A DNA stretch of 64,000 nucleotides from contig JAEYWY010000002.1 in the NCBI GenBank assembly GCA_023428695.1, positions 124,001 through 188,000 on the forward strand, read 5' to 3'. Source of the stretch: Bacteroidota bacterium. Its GTDB lineage: Bacteria > Bacteroidota > Bacteroidia > Cytophagales > Cyclobacteriaceae. Positions 49,446 through 58,072 of the stretch are shown here, in pieces. Position 1 is the first letter of the stretch. Each line of letters starts with the position of its first letter. The position numbers and the translations under genes were made by a program. The notes beneath the pieces were generated by a model that saw only the letters and a list, made by a program, of their open reading frames with translations, ran no database searches and was not told where the DNA came from.

Positions 49446-50210
49446 TTGAAAATCATCAAGTCTCTTCTTCAGAAACTCTACATTCTCTGGGTAGCGTTCG
49501 TCTTCACTTTCTTCATGATATTGTTCCTGCCCGGACTCACACTTCCCTTCTTCTTTGGATTGGGTTCGGTGGGTTATTTTTTCCTTTGGATATGGAGCTG
49601 GATATTCAGCAAACTCACTTTCATTCGTTACCGGTTTTACGGACGCGAGAAGATTGATCGCACGAAAGCCTACATCTATGTAAGCAATCACACATCGTTC
49701 CTTGATCTGCCGGGTATTCGAATGATAATCCCGGGACAGTTTCGTCCGCTGGCAAAAAAAGAGCTGCTCAAGATTCCGATCTTCGGATGGATTGCCGGTA
49801 GTGCGACCGTTATCGTGGACCGGTCAAGCAGTCAAAGCCGGAGGCGAAGTCTGGATAAACTCAAACAGGTTCTGAAAGACGGAATATCGATTCTGATTTT
49901 TGCTGAGGGCACTCAGAACCGCACGCGTGAATTACTTCAACCCTTTAAAGACGGCGCTTTCCGTCTCGCTGTGGATACGCAGGAAACTCTGATGCCTCTT
50001 GTGGTTGTTGGTGCCGGACCATTGATGCCTCCGGGAACAATTCGTCTGCGGCCGGGATTGATTCGAATATTTGTCGGTGAGCCTGTTTCGGCCGAAGGCC
50101 TGAGCGTCGAGGATGTGCCTGCTCTAAAGACGCAGATCTACGATCAGATGCAAGATATCCTGGTCAGGCACACCAATTCACGCGAACAACTTCCTCACAC
50201 TGGAACGTAG
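49446..50210 (+). CDS. 1-acyl-sn-glycerol-3-phosphate acyltransferase family protein (PlsC)
   Basis: This 254-residue membrane-associated acyltransferase has an N-terminal hydrophobic pair of helices (ILWVAFVFTFFMILFLPGL) and the catalytic motif VSNHTSFLD (HX4D), then FAEGTQNRT (EGT motif) and PLVVVGAGPLMPPG. It transfers an acyl group to lysophosphatidic acid in membrane lipid synthesis. The TTG start at 49446 seems needed because the family N-terminus follows it. It overlaps the convergent rsmG gene by 16 bp at the 3' ends. Confidence 0.92.
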   Translation: MKIIKSLLQKLYILWVAFVFTFFMILFLPGLTLPFFFGLGSVGYFFLWIWSWIFSKLTFIRYRFYGREKIDRTKAYIYVSNHTSFLDLPGIRMIIPGQFRPLAKKELLKIPIFGWIAGSATVIVDRSSSQSRRRSLDKLKQVLKDGISILIFAEGTQNRTRELLQPFKDGAFRLAVDTQETLMPLVVVGAGPLMPPGTIRLRPGLIRIFVGEPVSAEGLSVEDVPALKTQIYDQMQDILVRHTNSREQLPHTGT

Positions 50211-50824
50211 ACGACCTTCTTAGTCTCAAAGAATGGCTCCGCAAAATATTGCTGAAGATCAAATAACTGATGCGGCTTTCCCGCTTCGGCCAATTCTTCA
50301 GCGAGGTCACCGCCTTTGAGGTACAGGATTCCATTCTTCAACGGATGCACAGACTGTTTACGAACGCGTTTACTAATCCATTTATAAAACTCATTCAAAC
50401 GCGTCACTGCGCGGCTTACGACAAAATCGTATTCTCCCGTGACTTCTTCCGCGCGAATCTTCTCAGCTTTCACGTTCTTAAGTTGCAGTCCGTCGGCCAC
50501 TGCATTTACAACTGTGATCTTCTTGCCGATCGAGTCCACCAGGTGGAAGCGCGTTTCTGGAAAAAGGATGGCGAGCGGAATCCCTGGAAAGCCCCCGCCG
50601 GTTCCGACATCAAGCACGCGCGAACCTGGCAGGAAGGTGACCACCTTTGCGATACCCAGTGAATGAAGTACGTGATTGACGTAAAGGTTATCGATATCTT
50701 TTCGCGATATGACGTTGATCTTGTCGTTCCATTCGCGGTAGAGGTTACCGAGACGATCAAACTGTTCTTTCTGCTGATCCGTCAGCCCCGGAAAATACCG
50801 GAATACAATTTCTGCGGGAGACAC
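50195..50824 (-). CDS. rsmG: 16S rRNA (guanine-527-N7)-methyltransferase
   Basis: RsmG methylates G527 of 16S rRNA with SAM. At 209 residues it is normal. The SAM-binding loop VLDVGTGGGFPGIPLAI, SRKDIDNLYVNHVLHSL and the C-terminal segment YDFVVSRAVTRLNEFYKW match the family. It lies 7 bp downstream of the ECF sigma factor gene and is the last of a three-gene minus-strand operon. Confidence 0.96.
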   Translation of the reverse strand: MSPAEIVFRYFPGLTDQQKEQFDRLGNLYREWNDKINVISRKDIDNLYVNHVLHSLGIAKVVTFLPGSRVLDVGTGGGFPGIPLAILFPETRFHLVDSIGKKITVVNAVADGLQLKNVKAEKIRAEEVTGEYDFVVSRAVTRLNEFYKWISKRVRKQSVHPLKNGILYLKGGDLAEELAEAGKPHQLFDLQQYFAEPFFETKKVVYVPV

Positions 50825-50831
50825 GGTGTAA

Positions 50832-51446
50832 TCAGATGTGATCGCGTTTGTTCTTTACCATTTCGAACATGAGTTCGCGGGCGCGGTGCAGCTGGGCCTT
50901 GACCGTTCCCAACGGAGCCTCAAGTTCTTCGGCGATCTCTTCATATGACAATTCATTAAAGTACCGAAGGCGAACCAGCTTCTGATATTTTGGCGGAAGC
51001 TTGTCGACGAACACCTGAACAAGTTCGGCCTTTTGAATTTTGATCGCTTCTTCCTGCGGGTCGAGGTTCACATCTTCAACGTCAATGGAGACTGATTGCC
51101 CGTCATCGTCGGTGAACGTGTTATCAATGCTAAGTGTGTTCAGTTTCTTCTTCCGGATGAAATCGATGGTGTTGTTGGTCGCGATGCGGAAGAGCCAGGT
51201 ACTGAATGTGAAATCTTTCTTAAACCGGTGCAGACTCCTGAACGCTTTCGCAAAAGACTCGATGGTAAGGTCTTCAGCATCGTCTACGTTCCTGACCATT
51301 TTCAGGATCATGTGATAGACCGGTCTTCTATATCGGTGCAGTAATTTGGCGAACGCGCTGTCGTCCCCCTCAACCGCCAGGTCGATGAGGCGAAAGTCCT
51401 CCATTGCTTTCGACGAAAAGCGGCTGTCTTCTTCTAGTTCTTCCAT
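50832..51446 (-). CDS. ECF-type RNA polymerase sigma factor
   Basis: This 204-residue sigma factor has region 2 (KMVRNVDDAEDLTIESFAKAFRSLHRF, then FSTWLFRIATNNTIDFIRKKK) and region 4 (LPPKYQKLVRLRYFNELSYEEIAEEL, then LGTVKAQLHRARELMFEMV). The start MEELEED at 51446 is preferred; a longer frame to 51530 is inside the glycosyltransferase gene. Its start region overlaps the end of the GT2 gene by 13 bp. No anti-sigma gene is adjacent. Confidence 0.93.
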   Translation of the reverse strand: MEELEEDSRFSSKAMEDFRLIDLAVEGDDSAFAKLLHRYRRPVYHMILKMVRNVDDAEDLTIESFAKAFRSLHRFKKDFTFSTWLFRIATNNTIDFIRKKKLNTLSIDNTFTDDDGQSVSIDVEDVNLDPQEEAIKIQKAELVQVFVDKLPPKYQKLVRLRYFNELSYEEIAEELEAPLGTVKAQLHRARELMFEMVKNKRDHI

Positions 51447-52543
51447 CTTACCCGTTTTGAGCCTAACGTAATCAGGCCGGTGGTAAGATAGTAAATCGAA
51501 AATAGAAAATCTAAAAACGGTACAGTCCACAATTCAAAGTTGTGACCAAACCGCTTTAATCCGGTTCGGAGGGTTAAAATCAGCAATAGAATTCTGAATA
51601 CCATCGCACCAGCAACTACTTCGGGAAACGAACCGTACATGGCGGCGGGCACGAGCAAAACCCACGACAATATCCAGGTAAAGAGAAATAGTCCGAGCCA
51701 AAAGCGATGGTGAAACTTGTAGTATTTACCAACCGAAAGGTGCCGCTTTTTCTGTTTGATAAATGCGCCCCAGGAGGTTTCGGGAAACGTCATGATTGCT
51801 GCCTCACGACCAAGTATGATGCTCGTGTTTCGTGAAGTGGCGTGCTGATTCACAAACAGATCATCATCACCTCCGGTGACATTCATGAATTGATTAAATC
51901 CTTTTTCCGCAAGAAAAAATGATTTGCGGTATGCCAGGTTGCGGCCCACCCCCATGTACGGAGTTCGCATAAGGGCGAATGCACTGTACTGCAACGCAGT
52001 GAGAATCGACTCAAATCGTATGAAGAGGTTTAGAAACCCACCCGCTTTCAGATAAGGCGAAATCCCCAGGACAAATTTCGTGTTCTCTTTGAAGGCTGCA
52101 CTCATACTCGATATCCAGTTTGGGCCCGTGGGCCGGCAATCAGCATCTGTCAGCAACAACCATTCATATTTCGCAGCCTTGATACCAAGGGTGAGGCTAT
52201 ACTTCTTGCTGTTCACGTGACCGGGAATGTGATCAACATTGACCATGCGCACACGCGAATCGGATTTGGAGAGTTCGATGAGATATTCAAATGTATTATC
52301 GTTCGAGCGATCATTAATAACAATGACTTCGAACTCTTTGTATTCTTGCGTCAGGAGTTGAGGCAACAGTTCACGCAGGTTTTGTTCCTCGTCATGGGCA
52401 CAAACGAGAATTGACACAGGAACCTCGACCGGCGAAATGTGCTTTTGAGATACAGGTTCTTTCGAAAGTGCGGCGTTGAACGCGATCAGGTATAGTACCT
52501 GGATAAGAACCGCCGCCAGGAAAACAATAACAATTACTTCCAA
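51434..52543 (-). CDS. Family 2 glycosyltransferase, membrane-bound
   Basis: This 369-residue enzyme has an N-terminal membrane anchor (VIVFLAAVLIQVLYLIAF), the GT-A domain with SILVCAHDEEQNL, VIVINDRSNDNT and the DxD-like TDADCRP, then GGDDDLF and KKRHLSVGKYYKF, and three C-terminal transmembrane segments. It resembles polymerising or lipid-linked sugar transferases, with an unknown product. It leads an operon with the sigma factor and rsmG. Confidence 0.92.
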   Translation of the reverse strand: MEVIVIVFLAAVLIQVLYLIAFNAALSKEPVSQKHISPVEVPVSILVCAHDEEQNLRELLPQLLTQEYKEFEVIVINDRSNDNTFEYLIELSKSDSRVRMVNVDHIPGHVNSKKYSLTLGIKAAKYEWLLLTDADCRPTGPNWISSMSAAFKENTKFVLGISPYLKAGGFLNLFIRFESILTALQYSAFALMRTPYMGVGRNLAYRKSFFLAEKGFNQFMNVTGGDDDLFVNQHATSRNTSIILGREAAIMTFPETSWGAFIKQKKRHLSVGKYYKFHHRFWLGLFLFTWILSWVLLVPAAMYGSFPEVVAGAMVFRILLLILTLRTGLKRFGHNFELWTVPFLDFLFSIYYLTTGLITLGSKRVRWKN

Positions 52544-52670
52544 AGCTTAAAGAGGATAGTTTTTGAATCCAAATATAAATGAGCCGGCCACCCGTTTACG
52601 TCCACAAAAGTGTGAGATCATACACCTGCCTTATTCTGGCTAAAATTTTAAGAACCCGCACAAATGCAAA

Positions 52671-52699
52671 GAACCACCCATTACAGGTGGTTCCTTTTT
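52671..52699 (+). terminator. Orphan terminator-like hairpin
   Basis: GAACCACC and GGTGGTTC form a perfect 8-bp stem with a 7-nt loop, followed by CTTTTT. No plus-strand protein gene lies upstream, so it may end a small RNA. Confidence 0.6.
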
Positions 52700-52739
52700 G
52701 CAGGACTCAAATAAAAACCCAAAAAACTCAAACGCCTAT

Positions 52740-52759
52740 CCTGGCCGATGTCGGCCAGG
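52740..52759. repeat. 20-bp inverted repeat
   Basis: CCTGGCCGA and TCGGCCAGG are perfect 9-bp arms around a TG centre. It may be a transcription factor site or an RNA hairpin. Confidence 0.5.
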
Positions 52760-52811
52760 GACAGAATAAAGATAGCAGTCGACGAAATTAAAAACAATTA
52801 AAATTTGAATT

Positions 52812-52846
52812 TGTGTTCGCACACATTTAATTTGTGTACGAGAACA
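52812..52846. promoter_or_regulatory. Tandem operator-like repeats before the LacI-type gene
   Basis: TGTGTTCGCACACA (52812-52825) and TGTGTACGAGAACA (52833-52846) are related dyads, each preceded by AATT or TAAT, and start 21 bp apart, two helical turns. The first is a perfect palindrome in its 5-bp arms. They end 17 bp before the start codon and probably bind the regulator encoded next to them. Confidence 0.55.
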
Positions 52847-52862
52847 TCACATTTTTGAGCAA

Positions 52863-53975
52863 ATGGAGTCATCTTCCACAGATACCAAAAAATTGTTTTC
52901 TTTGAACATGTCATTGGGGAAGAACATCCGGATCAAGGATATCGCGAAGCTTGCGGGAGTTTCTGCCGGTACTGTTGACCGGGTGCTTCACAACCGCGGA
53001 AGGGTTTCAGAAGAAGCGCTGAAGAAGATCACCGCAGTAATGGAACAGATTGATTATAAGCCCAATCTGATCGCCAGAACACTCGGATCAAATAAGAAAT
53101 ACACCATCTCGGTGATTCTGCCAGACCCCGCCGCCGACCCCTATTGGGCCCAGGCAAACGAAGGAATCCGGATCGCACAGGCAGAGTGGAATCAATACGG
53201 CGTAAATGTCAATGTAGAATTTTTTGATCTCCGTGACAAGGAGTCTCTCCAAAGGACAGCGGCAACAGCAATGCGCGCACAACCGGACGGAATTGTCATT
53301 GCGCCAATCTTCTACCATGAATCTCTCCCGCTTTTCGAAGAGTTCAAACAAAGCGGCGTTCCTTTCATCCTCTTTAATACAAGCATTCCTGGCATAACGC
53401 CGATGAGCTTTATCGGACAGGATCTTTATGAGAGTGGTCGCGTGGGAGCGGAATTGATGGTGATCGGTCAGCCGGATTCGGGAAAGTATGCTGTGCTGCA
53501 TATTGACGAAGACATTCATGATTCAGTCCACTTGTCGCAAAAGGAAAAGGGATTCCGCGACTACTTCCTGCAGAAAGGCCGCAAGAATTCCGAGATCGTT
53601 GATTTCGCATTGAATCCTGAAGCTGACAACTTCAAACAGCAACTCACAGAATTGCTACGCGACCGCGAGTTACATGGCATATTCGTAAGTACATCAAAGG
53701 GCACCGCCGTAGCGGCTGCGCTACTAAAGGAAGTCGGGAAGCGCGACATACGTGTTATCGGCTACGACTTGCTTGATGACAATCTCAAGTACCTCCGGGA
53801 GGGATACATTGATTTCCTTATCAACCAGAACCCGAAGCGGCAGGTAAACCTGGGAATCAGCCATCTCATTAACCATCTTATGTTCAAGCGGACCCCACCT
53901 GAACGAGAGCTCTTCCCGCTTGAGGTAATTACGCCTGAAAACGTAAATTCTTACCTCGGCAGTGGAATCCACTAA
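52863..53975 (+). CDS. LacI/PurR-family transcriptional regulator
   Basis: This 370-residue regulator has an N-terminal LacI-type HTH (RIKDIAKLAGVSAGTVDRVLHNRGRVSEEALKKI from about residue 24; only part cited) with a hinge and a periplasmic-binding-like effector domain (VILPDPAADPYWAQAN, VIGYDLLDDNLKYL). A 20-residue N-terminal extension precedes the HTH. LacI proteins bind sugar-related effectors; the ligand here is unknown. No sugar catabolic genes adjoin, so its targets may lie elsewhere. Operator-like repeats lie directly upstream, which suggests autoregulation. Confidence 0.93.
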   Translation: MESSSTDTKKLFSLNMSLGKNIRIKDIAKLAGVSAGTVDRVLHNRGRVSEEALKKITAVMEQIDYKPNLIARTLGSNKKYTISVILPDPAADPYWAQANEGIRIAQAEWNQYGVNVNVEFFDLRDKESLQRTAATAMRAQPDGIVIAPIFYHESLPLFEEFKQSGVPFILFNTSIPGITPMSFIGQDLYESGRVGAELMVIGQPDSGKYAVLHIDEDIHDSVHLSQKEKGFRDYFLQKGRKNSEIVDFALNPEADNFKQQLTELLRDRELHGIFVSTSKGTAVAAALLKEVGKRDIRVIGYDLLDDNLKYLREGYIDFLINQNPKRQVNLGISHLINHLMFKRTPPERELFPLEVITPENVNSYLGSGIH

Positions 53976-54024
53976 TCAGCGGTCAGCGGAATACGCAGAA
54001 TCAGCGTCCCACTAATTAGCGGTC
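53969..54024. repeat. Short direct repeat after the LacI-type gene
   Basis: CCACTAATCAGCGGTC (53969-53984) and CCACTAATTAGCGGTC (54009-54024) differ by one base and are 40 bp apart. The first contains the LacI-type stop codon. Origin unclear. Confidence 0.5.
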
Positions 54025-54067
54025 CAAAAGCGCCGGCCGAAAGTGTTATATAGTGCCAGCGAAGCCT

Positions 54068-54075
54068 TATTTTTG
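54068..54075 (+). promoter_or_regulatory. Candidate -7 box for tgt
   Basis: TATTTTTG fits TAnnTTTG. It is only 8 bp before the tgt ATG and has no clear -33 element, so a leaderless start would be implied. Confidence 0.25.
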
Positions 54076-54083
54076 CTGGCTTT

Positions 54084-55214
54084 ATGACGTTCAGACTCGA
54101 CTCAACCGATGCAAAAAGTGCCGCGCGTGCGGGTACGTTAACGACCAGTCACGGCGTTATTGAAACCCCGATCTTCATGCCGGTCGGAACCGCCGGATCC
54201 GTAAAGGCTGTCCACCAGCGTGAACTGAGAGACGACGTCGGCGCAGAAATCATCCTCGGAAACACATACCATCTTTACCTTCGCCCTGGTCTCGACCTGT
54301 TGCAACGCGCGGGCGGTCTGCACAAGTTCACTGGATGGCAACGACCAATACTAACCGACAGCGGCGGATATCAGGTGTATTCGCTGGCGGAAAATCGTAA
54401 GATCACCTCCGACGGCGTGATCTTCAAATCACACATCGACGGATCAAAACATCATTTTACTCCCGAAGGTGTGATGGACATCCAACGCCAGATTGGTGCA
54501 GATATCGTCATGGCATTTGACGAATGTACACCCTACCCGTGTGAATACAATTATGCGAAGGCATCAATGGAATTGACCCATCAATGGCTTACACGCTGCA
54601 TCCGGCGAATTGATGAGACAGAGCCACTATATGGTTATGAACAAGCGCTGTTTCCGATAGTACAAGGCAGCGTCTATCCTGACCTTCGAAAAGCATCTGC
54701 GACCTTTGTAGCGGAACAAAACCAGGCAGGCAACGCGATAGGTGGACTATCCGTCGGGGAGCCGCACGAGGACATGTATGCAATGACAAGCCTGGTGTGC
54801 GATATCCTGCCGGGTGACAAGCCGCGCTATCTTATGGGAGTTGGCACACCCGAAAATATTCTCGAATGTATCGCGCTGGGCATTGATATGTTCGACTGTG
54901 TTATGCCAACGCGAAATGCACGTAACGGCATGTTATTTACAACGCAGGGTATTATTAATATCCGAAACGAAAAATGGAAAGATGACCTTTCACCGATAGA
55001 TGCGGAACTCGGTGGCTATGCGAGTACGTTTCATACCAAGGCTTATCTGAGACACCTCATCATAAACAAAGAAATTTTGGGCGCACAAATTGCATCAATC
55101 CACAACCTTACCTTCTACCTTTGGCTGGTCAAGGAGGCGAGAAAGCACATTATGGACGGCGATTTTGCATTTTGGAAGAATAACATCATTAAAAAGATCA
55201 GCACGCGACTCTGA
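54084..55214 (+). CDS. tgt: tRNA-guanine transglycosylase without zinc cysteines
   Basis: Tgt exchanges guanine for preQ1 in tRNA anticodons. At 376 residues, it has the active-site motifs LTDSGGYQVYSL (with the general-acid Asp), QGSVYPDLR and GGLSVGEP, and the nucleophile in FDCVMPTRNARNG. The bacterial zinc site normally uses three Cys and one His. Here the Cys positions near residues 309-314 read LGGYAS (no Cys), although the His in ASIHNL remains. I recall this as a Bacteroidota trait. LptF/G follows 5 bp downstream, a known arrangement in this phylum. Confidence 0.94.
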   Translation: MTFRLDSTDAKSAARAGTLTTSHGVIETPIFMPVGTAGSVKAVHQRELRDDVGAEIILGNTYHLYLRPGLDLLQRAGGLHKFTGWQRPILTDSGGYQVYSLAENRKITSDGVIFKSHIDGSKHHFTPEGVMDIQRQIGADIVMAFDECTPYPCEYNYAKASMELTHQWLTRCIRRIDETEPLYGYEQALFPIVQGSVYPDLRKASATFVAEQNQAGNAIGGLSVGEPHEDMYAMTSLVCDILPGDKPRYLMGVGTPENILECIALGIDMFDCVMPTRNARNGMLFTTQGIINIRNEKWKDDLSPIDAELGGYASTFHTKAYLRHLIINKEILGAQIASIHNLTFYLWLVKEARKHIMDGDFAFWKNNIIKKISTRL

Positions 55215-55219
55215 CATCA

Positions 55220-56356
55220 ATGAAGCTGCTTGACTGGTACATATTAAAACGATTTCTCAGCACGTTCTTTTTCGTGGTGTTGATTCTGTTAGCCGTGATT
55301 ACGGTCATTGATCTGACGGAAAAGATGGACAAGTTCGCGAAGGCGCAACTTAAGGCCGGACAAATCGCGATGTATTACCTGGATTTTGTTCCCTGGATCG
55401 GAAGTCTGATCACGCCGATAACCATCTTCATTGCAACGGTGTATGTATGTGCCAGAATGGCCGGTCATACTGAAATAGTCGCTATATTAAGTAGCGGCGT
55501 AAGCTTCCGTAGATTTCTTGTACCGCTTTTCATCGGTGCAGCCGTTGTTGCGGCCATAAGTTTCGCGCTCAATGGATGGATCATCCCCAATTCAAACAAG
55601 TCGCGACTTGCCTTTGAGTTGCAGTACATCAAGAACAAATACTATTTCGATCAACGCAACATTCACATGCAGGTGGCACCCAACACCTACCTGTACATGC
55701 AGAGTTATAACAACAACAACCAGACAGGTTACCACTTCACACTCGAACGTTTTGAAGACAACCGGTTGATGGAAAAACTGTATGCGCGCCGGATTGAATG
55801 GGACTCCACAAAACAAAAATGGAAACTGCGAAACTGGACCATCCGTAAGATTGACGCAATCTTCGAAAAAACGGCCAGTCCCGAAAAGTTGATCGATCAT
55901 GCCGGAAGCAGTCAGGTCACTTTTGCCGACAGCCTCACCACAGGCGACGCAACGGATACGACACTGGTAATTCATCCAAAGGAATTTGAAAACGACTATC
56001 GCAAGTACGACGGCCTCACATTGAACGAATTGAATGACTACATAAGGACGCTTCGCGAACGTGGATCAACGGGTGTCGAAGTGTATGAGGTCGAAAAGTA
56101 CACGCGTTATTCCGCGCCGATAACAATTTTTATCCTTGTGTTCATGGGTGCGATCGTTTCGTCACGGAAGAGTCGTGGCGGCACGGGTGTGCAAATCGTC
56201 CTGGGATTCCTTTTGTCATTCATATTCATTCTCTTCTTCACGCTTTTCAGGACATTTGCAGAAAGCGGCAGCCTTCCTCCGGCGGTTTCGGTATGGATTC
56301 CGAACCTGATCTTCGGGGTCATTTCCATCGCCATGTATAAATACGTACCCCGCTGA
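55220..56356 (+). CDS. LptF/LptG-family permease (LPS export)
   Basis: This 378-residue membrane protein is a YjgP/YjgQ-type component of the Lpt exporter. Features are the N-terminal LDWYILKRFLSTFFFVVLI helix, three N-terminal and three C-terminal transmembrane segments, and a periplasmic jellyroll-like middle. LVAVI and FVPWIGSLITPITIFIATVYVCARMAG mark the gate helices (only part cited). It works with LptB and LptD; a matching lptD is at 46190. The next gene starts in the stop codon (TGATG). Confidence 0.9.
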   Translation: MKLLDWYILKRFLSTFFFVVLILLAVITVIDLTEKMDKFAKAQLKAGQIAMYYLDFVPWIGSLITPITIFIATVYVCARMAGHTEIVAILSSGVSFRRFLVPLFIGAAVVAAISFALNGWIIPNSNKSRLAFELQYIKNKYYFDQRNIHMQVAPNTYLYMQSYNNNNQTGYHFTLERFEDNRLMEKLYARRIEWDSTKQKWKLRNWTIRKIDAIFEKTASPEKLIDHAGSSQVTFADSLTTGDATDTTLVIHPKEFENDYRKYDGLTLNELNDYIRTLRERGSTGVEVYEVEKYTRYSAPITIFILVFMGAIVSSRKSRGGTGVQIVLGFLLSFIFILFFTLFRTFAESGSLPPAVSVWIPNLIFGVISIAMYKYVPR

Positions 56357-57255
56357 TGGCGACGCGCGCTGACTACCTCAAGCTTCATTTCATCGTATTT
56401 CTCTGGGGTTTTTCAGCCATCCTGGGTATGCTGGTTACGATCCCCGCGCTTGAAATGATATTTTACCGCGGAATCCTTGCTGCAGCAGGTATGGGGATCG
56501 TTATCGCCGTGACAAAAGGTTCCTTCGTTGTCACGCGCGTTCAGTTGATAAGACTCCTTCTCATCGGCGTGATCGTAACAATACACTGGCTTGCGTTTTT
56601 TGGATCCGCGCGCATTTCGAATGTTTCTGTGAGTCTTGTAGGATTCGCTACCAACTCCTTATGGGCTGCCCTGCTCGAACCGTGGTTCAACCGAAACAGA
56701 ATAAAGAAATTCGAACTCATCCTTGGACTGATGGTGATCGCCGGATTGTATGTGATTTTCTCTTTTGATTTCGAGTATGCCGGCGGCCTCGCACTCGGAA
56801 TACTTGCCGGATTCACGTCAGCACTCTTCTCGGTATTTAATGCACGAATGGTGCGGCGGGTGTCGCCCTATGCTATCACGTTTTACGAGATGATCGCCAT
56901 TGTAATCACGCTCGGTGTGTTGATGGCTGGCTATAAACTTTTCAATCCCGAACATCAATTTCAACTCGTCCCAACGTGGAAGGATTGGATTTACATTGCG
57001 TTGCTTGCCGGAGTTTGTTCTGTGTATGCGTACTCAGTCGCTGTTGAGTTAATGAAAAAGGTCAGCGTATTTCTGATTCAGCTAACACTCAACCTCGAAC
57101 CGGTATACGGGATCATAATGGCGGTAATTATTTTTGGTCAGCGGGAAAAGATGAATCTGAACTTCTACATCGGAACGGTTATTATACTTTGTGCGGTCGC
57201 CCTTTATCCGTTCCTGAAGAAGCGTTTCGACAAACCGGTACAACCACACGTCTAG
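56356..57255 (+). CDS. EamA/DMT-family transporter
   Basis: This 299-residue protein has ten hydrophobic segments in two EamA repeats, starting LHFIVFLWGFSAILGMLV and continuing with LLLIGVIVTIHWLAFFGSARISNVSVSLVGFATNSLWAALLEP (only part cited). A drug/metabolite exporter role is likely, with an unknown substrate. Its ATG overlaps the lptG-like stop codon by 1 bp, and its end overlaps ispE by 4 bp in convergent orientation. Confidence 0.9.
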   Translation: MATRADYLKLHFIVFLWGFSAILGMLVTIPALEMIFYRGILAAAGMGIVIAVTKGSFVVTRVQLIRLLLIGVIVTIHWLAFFGSARISNVSVSLVGFATNSLWAALLEPWFNRNRIKKFELILGLMVIAGLYVIFSFDFEYAGGLALGILAGFTSALFSVFNARMVRRVSPYAITFYEMIAIVITLGVLMAGYKLFNPEHQFQLVPTWKDWIYIALLAGVCSVYAYSVAVELMKKVSVFLIQLTLNLEPVYGIIMAVIIFGQREKMNLNFYIGTVIILCAVALYPFLKKRFDKPVQPHV

Positions 57256-58061
57256 TCAAGAAATCCTTTCCAGATAATGATGTCATCCGGGATAACCGGA
57301 TCAGATACTTCTTTTTTAAAAAGACCAAAGACGGTGGATCCCGATCCGCTCATCGCGGCGTATGCGGCGCCAGCCTTGTAAAAGTTGTCCTTCAAGCCGC
57401 GCAATTCCGGATGCATCGCAAATACAGGTGTTTCGAAATCATTTATTAACAGGGTTCGCCATTTCTCAATTGGCTGCGAAATAATTTCGCTCACCGACTC
57501 CGTTGGCTGGGCCGGAACAACACCGGCATAGGCTTCTGCCGATGAGACATGAATTCCGGGGTTGGCAAGTACGAGGTAATAACCTTGTAACGACAGATCA
57601 AGGGGTTTAAGCACCTCACCGCGTCCCAGTCCCAGCATCGGACCGTTGCCAATAAAGAATGCACAGTCACTTCCGATACGCGCCGCATACTTCCGCATCT
57701 GGTCTTCAGAAAGTCGCAGCGCAAATACGTCGTTAAGTAATCGGATGCAATGGGCGGCATCGGATGAGCCGCCTCCTAACCCGGCACCCATCGGTATGAT
57801 CTTGTGAAGATGGATCTGCACTGGCGGAAGCTCATGCATTTCCTTCATCAGCGTGTACACCTTTACGCAGAGGTTGTCTGATTCTTTCCCGTCGATCTCA
57901 ATACCTGACGTTGAAAACCGGAACGCATCAGCCGGTATGATCTCCACGATATCTGTAAAGGGGACGGGATAAAAACACGTCTCGATATCATGGAAACCAT
58001 CTTCCCGCTTTCGAAGGACAGACAAGCCCAGGTTAATCTTGCAGGGCGGAAAAGACACCAT
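57252..58061 (-). CDS. ispE: 4-diphosphocytidyl-2-C-methyl-D-erythritol kinase
   Basis: IspE phosphorylates the MEP pathway intermediate CDP-ME, in isoprenoid synthesis. At 269 residues the GHMP-kinase signatures are present: FPPCKINLGLSVLRKREDGFHD at the start, MGAGLGGGSSDAAH (phosphate loop) and SGSGSTVFGLF near the end. The ATG at 58061 starts the conserved N-terminus; longer open frame upstream is not used. fabI lies 11 bp upstream on the same strand. Confidence 0.95.
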   Translation of the reverse strand: MVSFPPCKINLGLSVLRKREDGFHDIETCFYPVPFTDIVEIIPADAFRFSTSGIEIDGKESDNLCVKVYTLMKEMHELPPVQIHLHKIIPMGAGLGGGSSDAAHCIRLLNDVFALRLSEDQMRKYAARIGSDCAFFIGNGPMLGLGRGEVLKPLDLSLQGYYLVLANPGIHVSSAEAYAGVVPAQPTESVSEIISQPIEKWRTLLINDFETPVFAMHPELRGLKDNFYKAGAAYAAMSGSGSTVFGLFKKEVSDPVIPDDIIIWKGFLD

Positions 58062-58072
58062 CGAGGTGAGAC

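Larger units (their letters stand above)
52544..52862. other. 319-bp divergent intergenic region with hairpins and tandem operators
   Basis: No protein gene is supported here: the 70-codon frame at 52579-52791 has no start signal and crosses a terminator-like hairpin. The region holds a hairpin with a T run (52671-52699), a perfect 9-bp dyad (52740-52759) and two 14-bp operator-like repeats (52812-52846) just upstream of the LacI-type gene, in AT-rich DNA. Confidence 0.7.

Noticed and set aside
52579..52791. A 70-codon plus-strand gene in the GT2-LacI gap
   Set aside because: It crosses a terminator-like hairpin and a perfect dyad and has an improbable composition.
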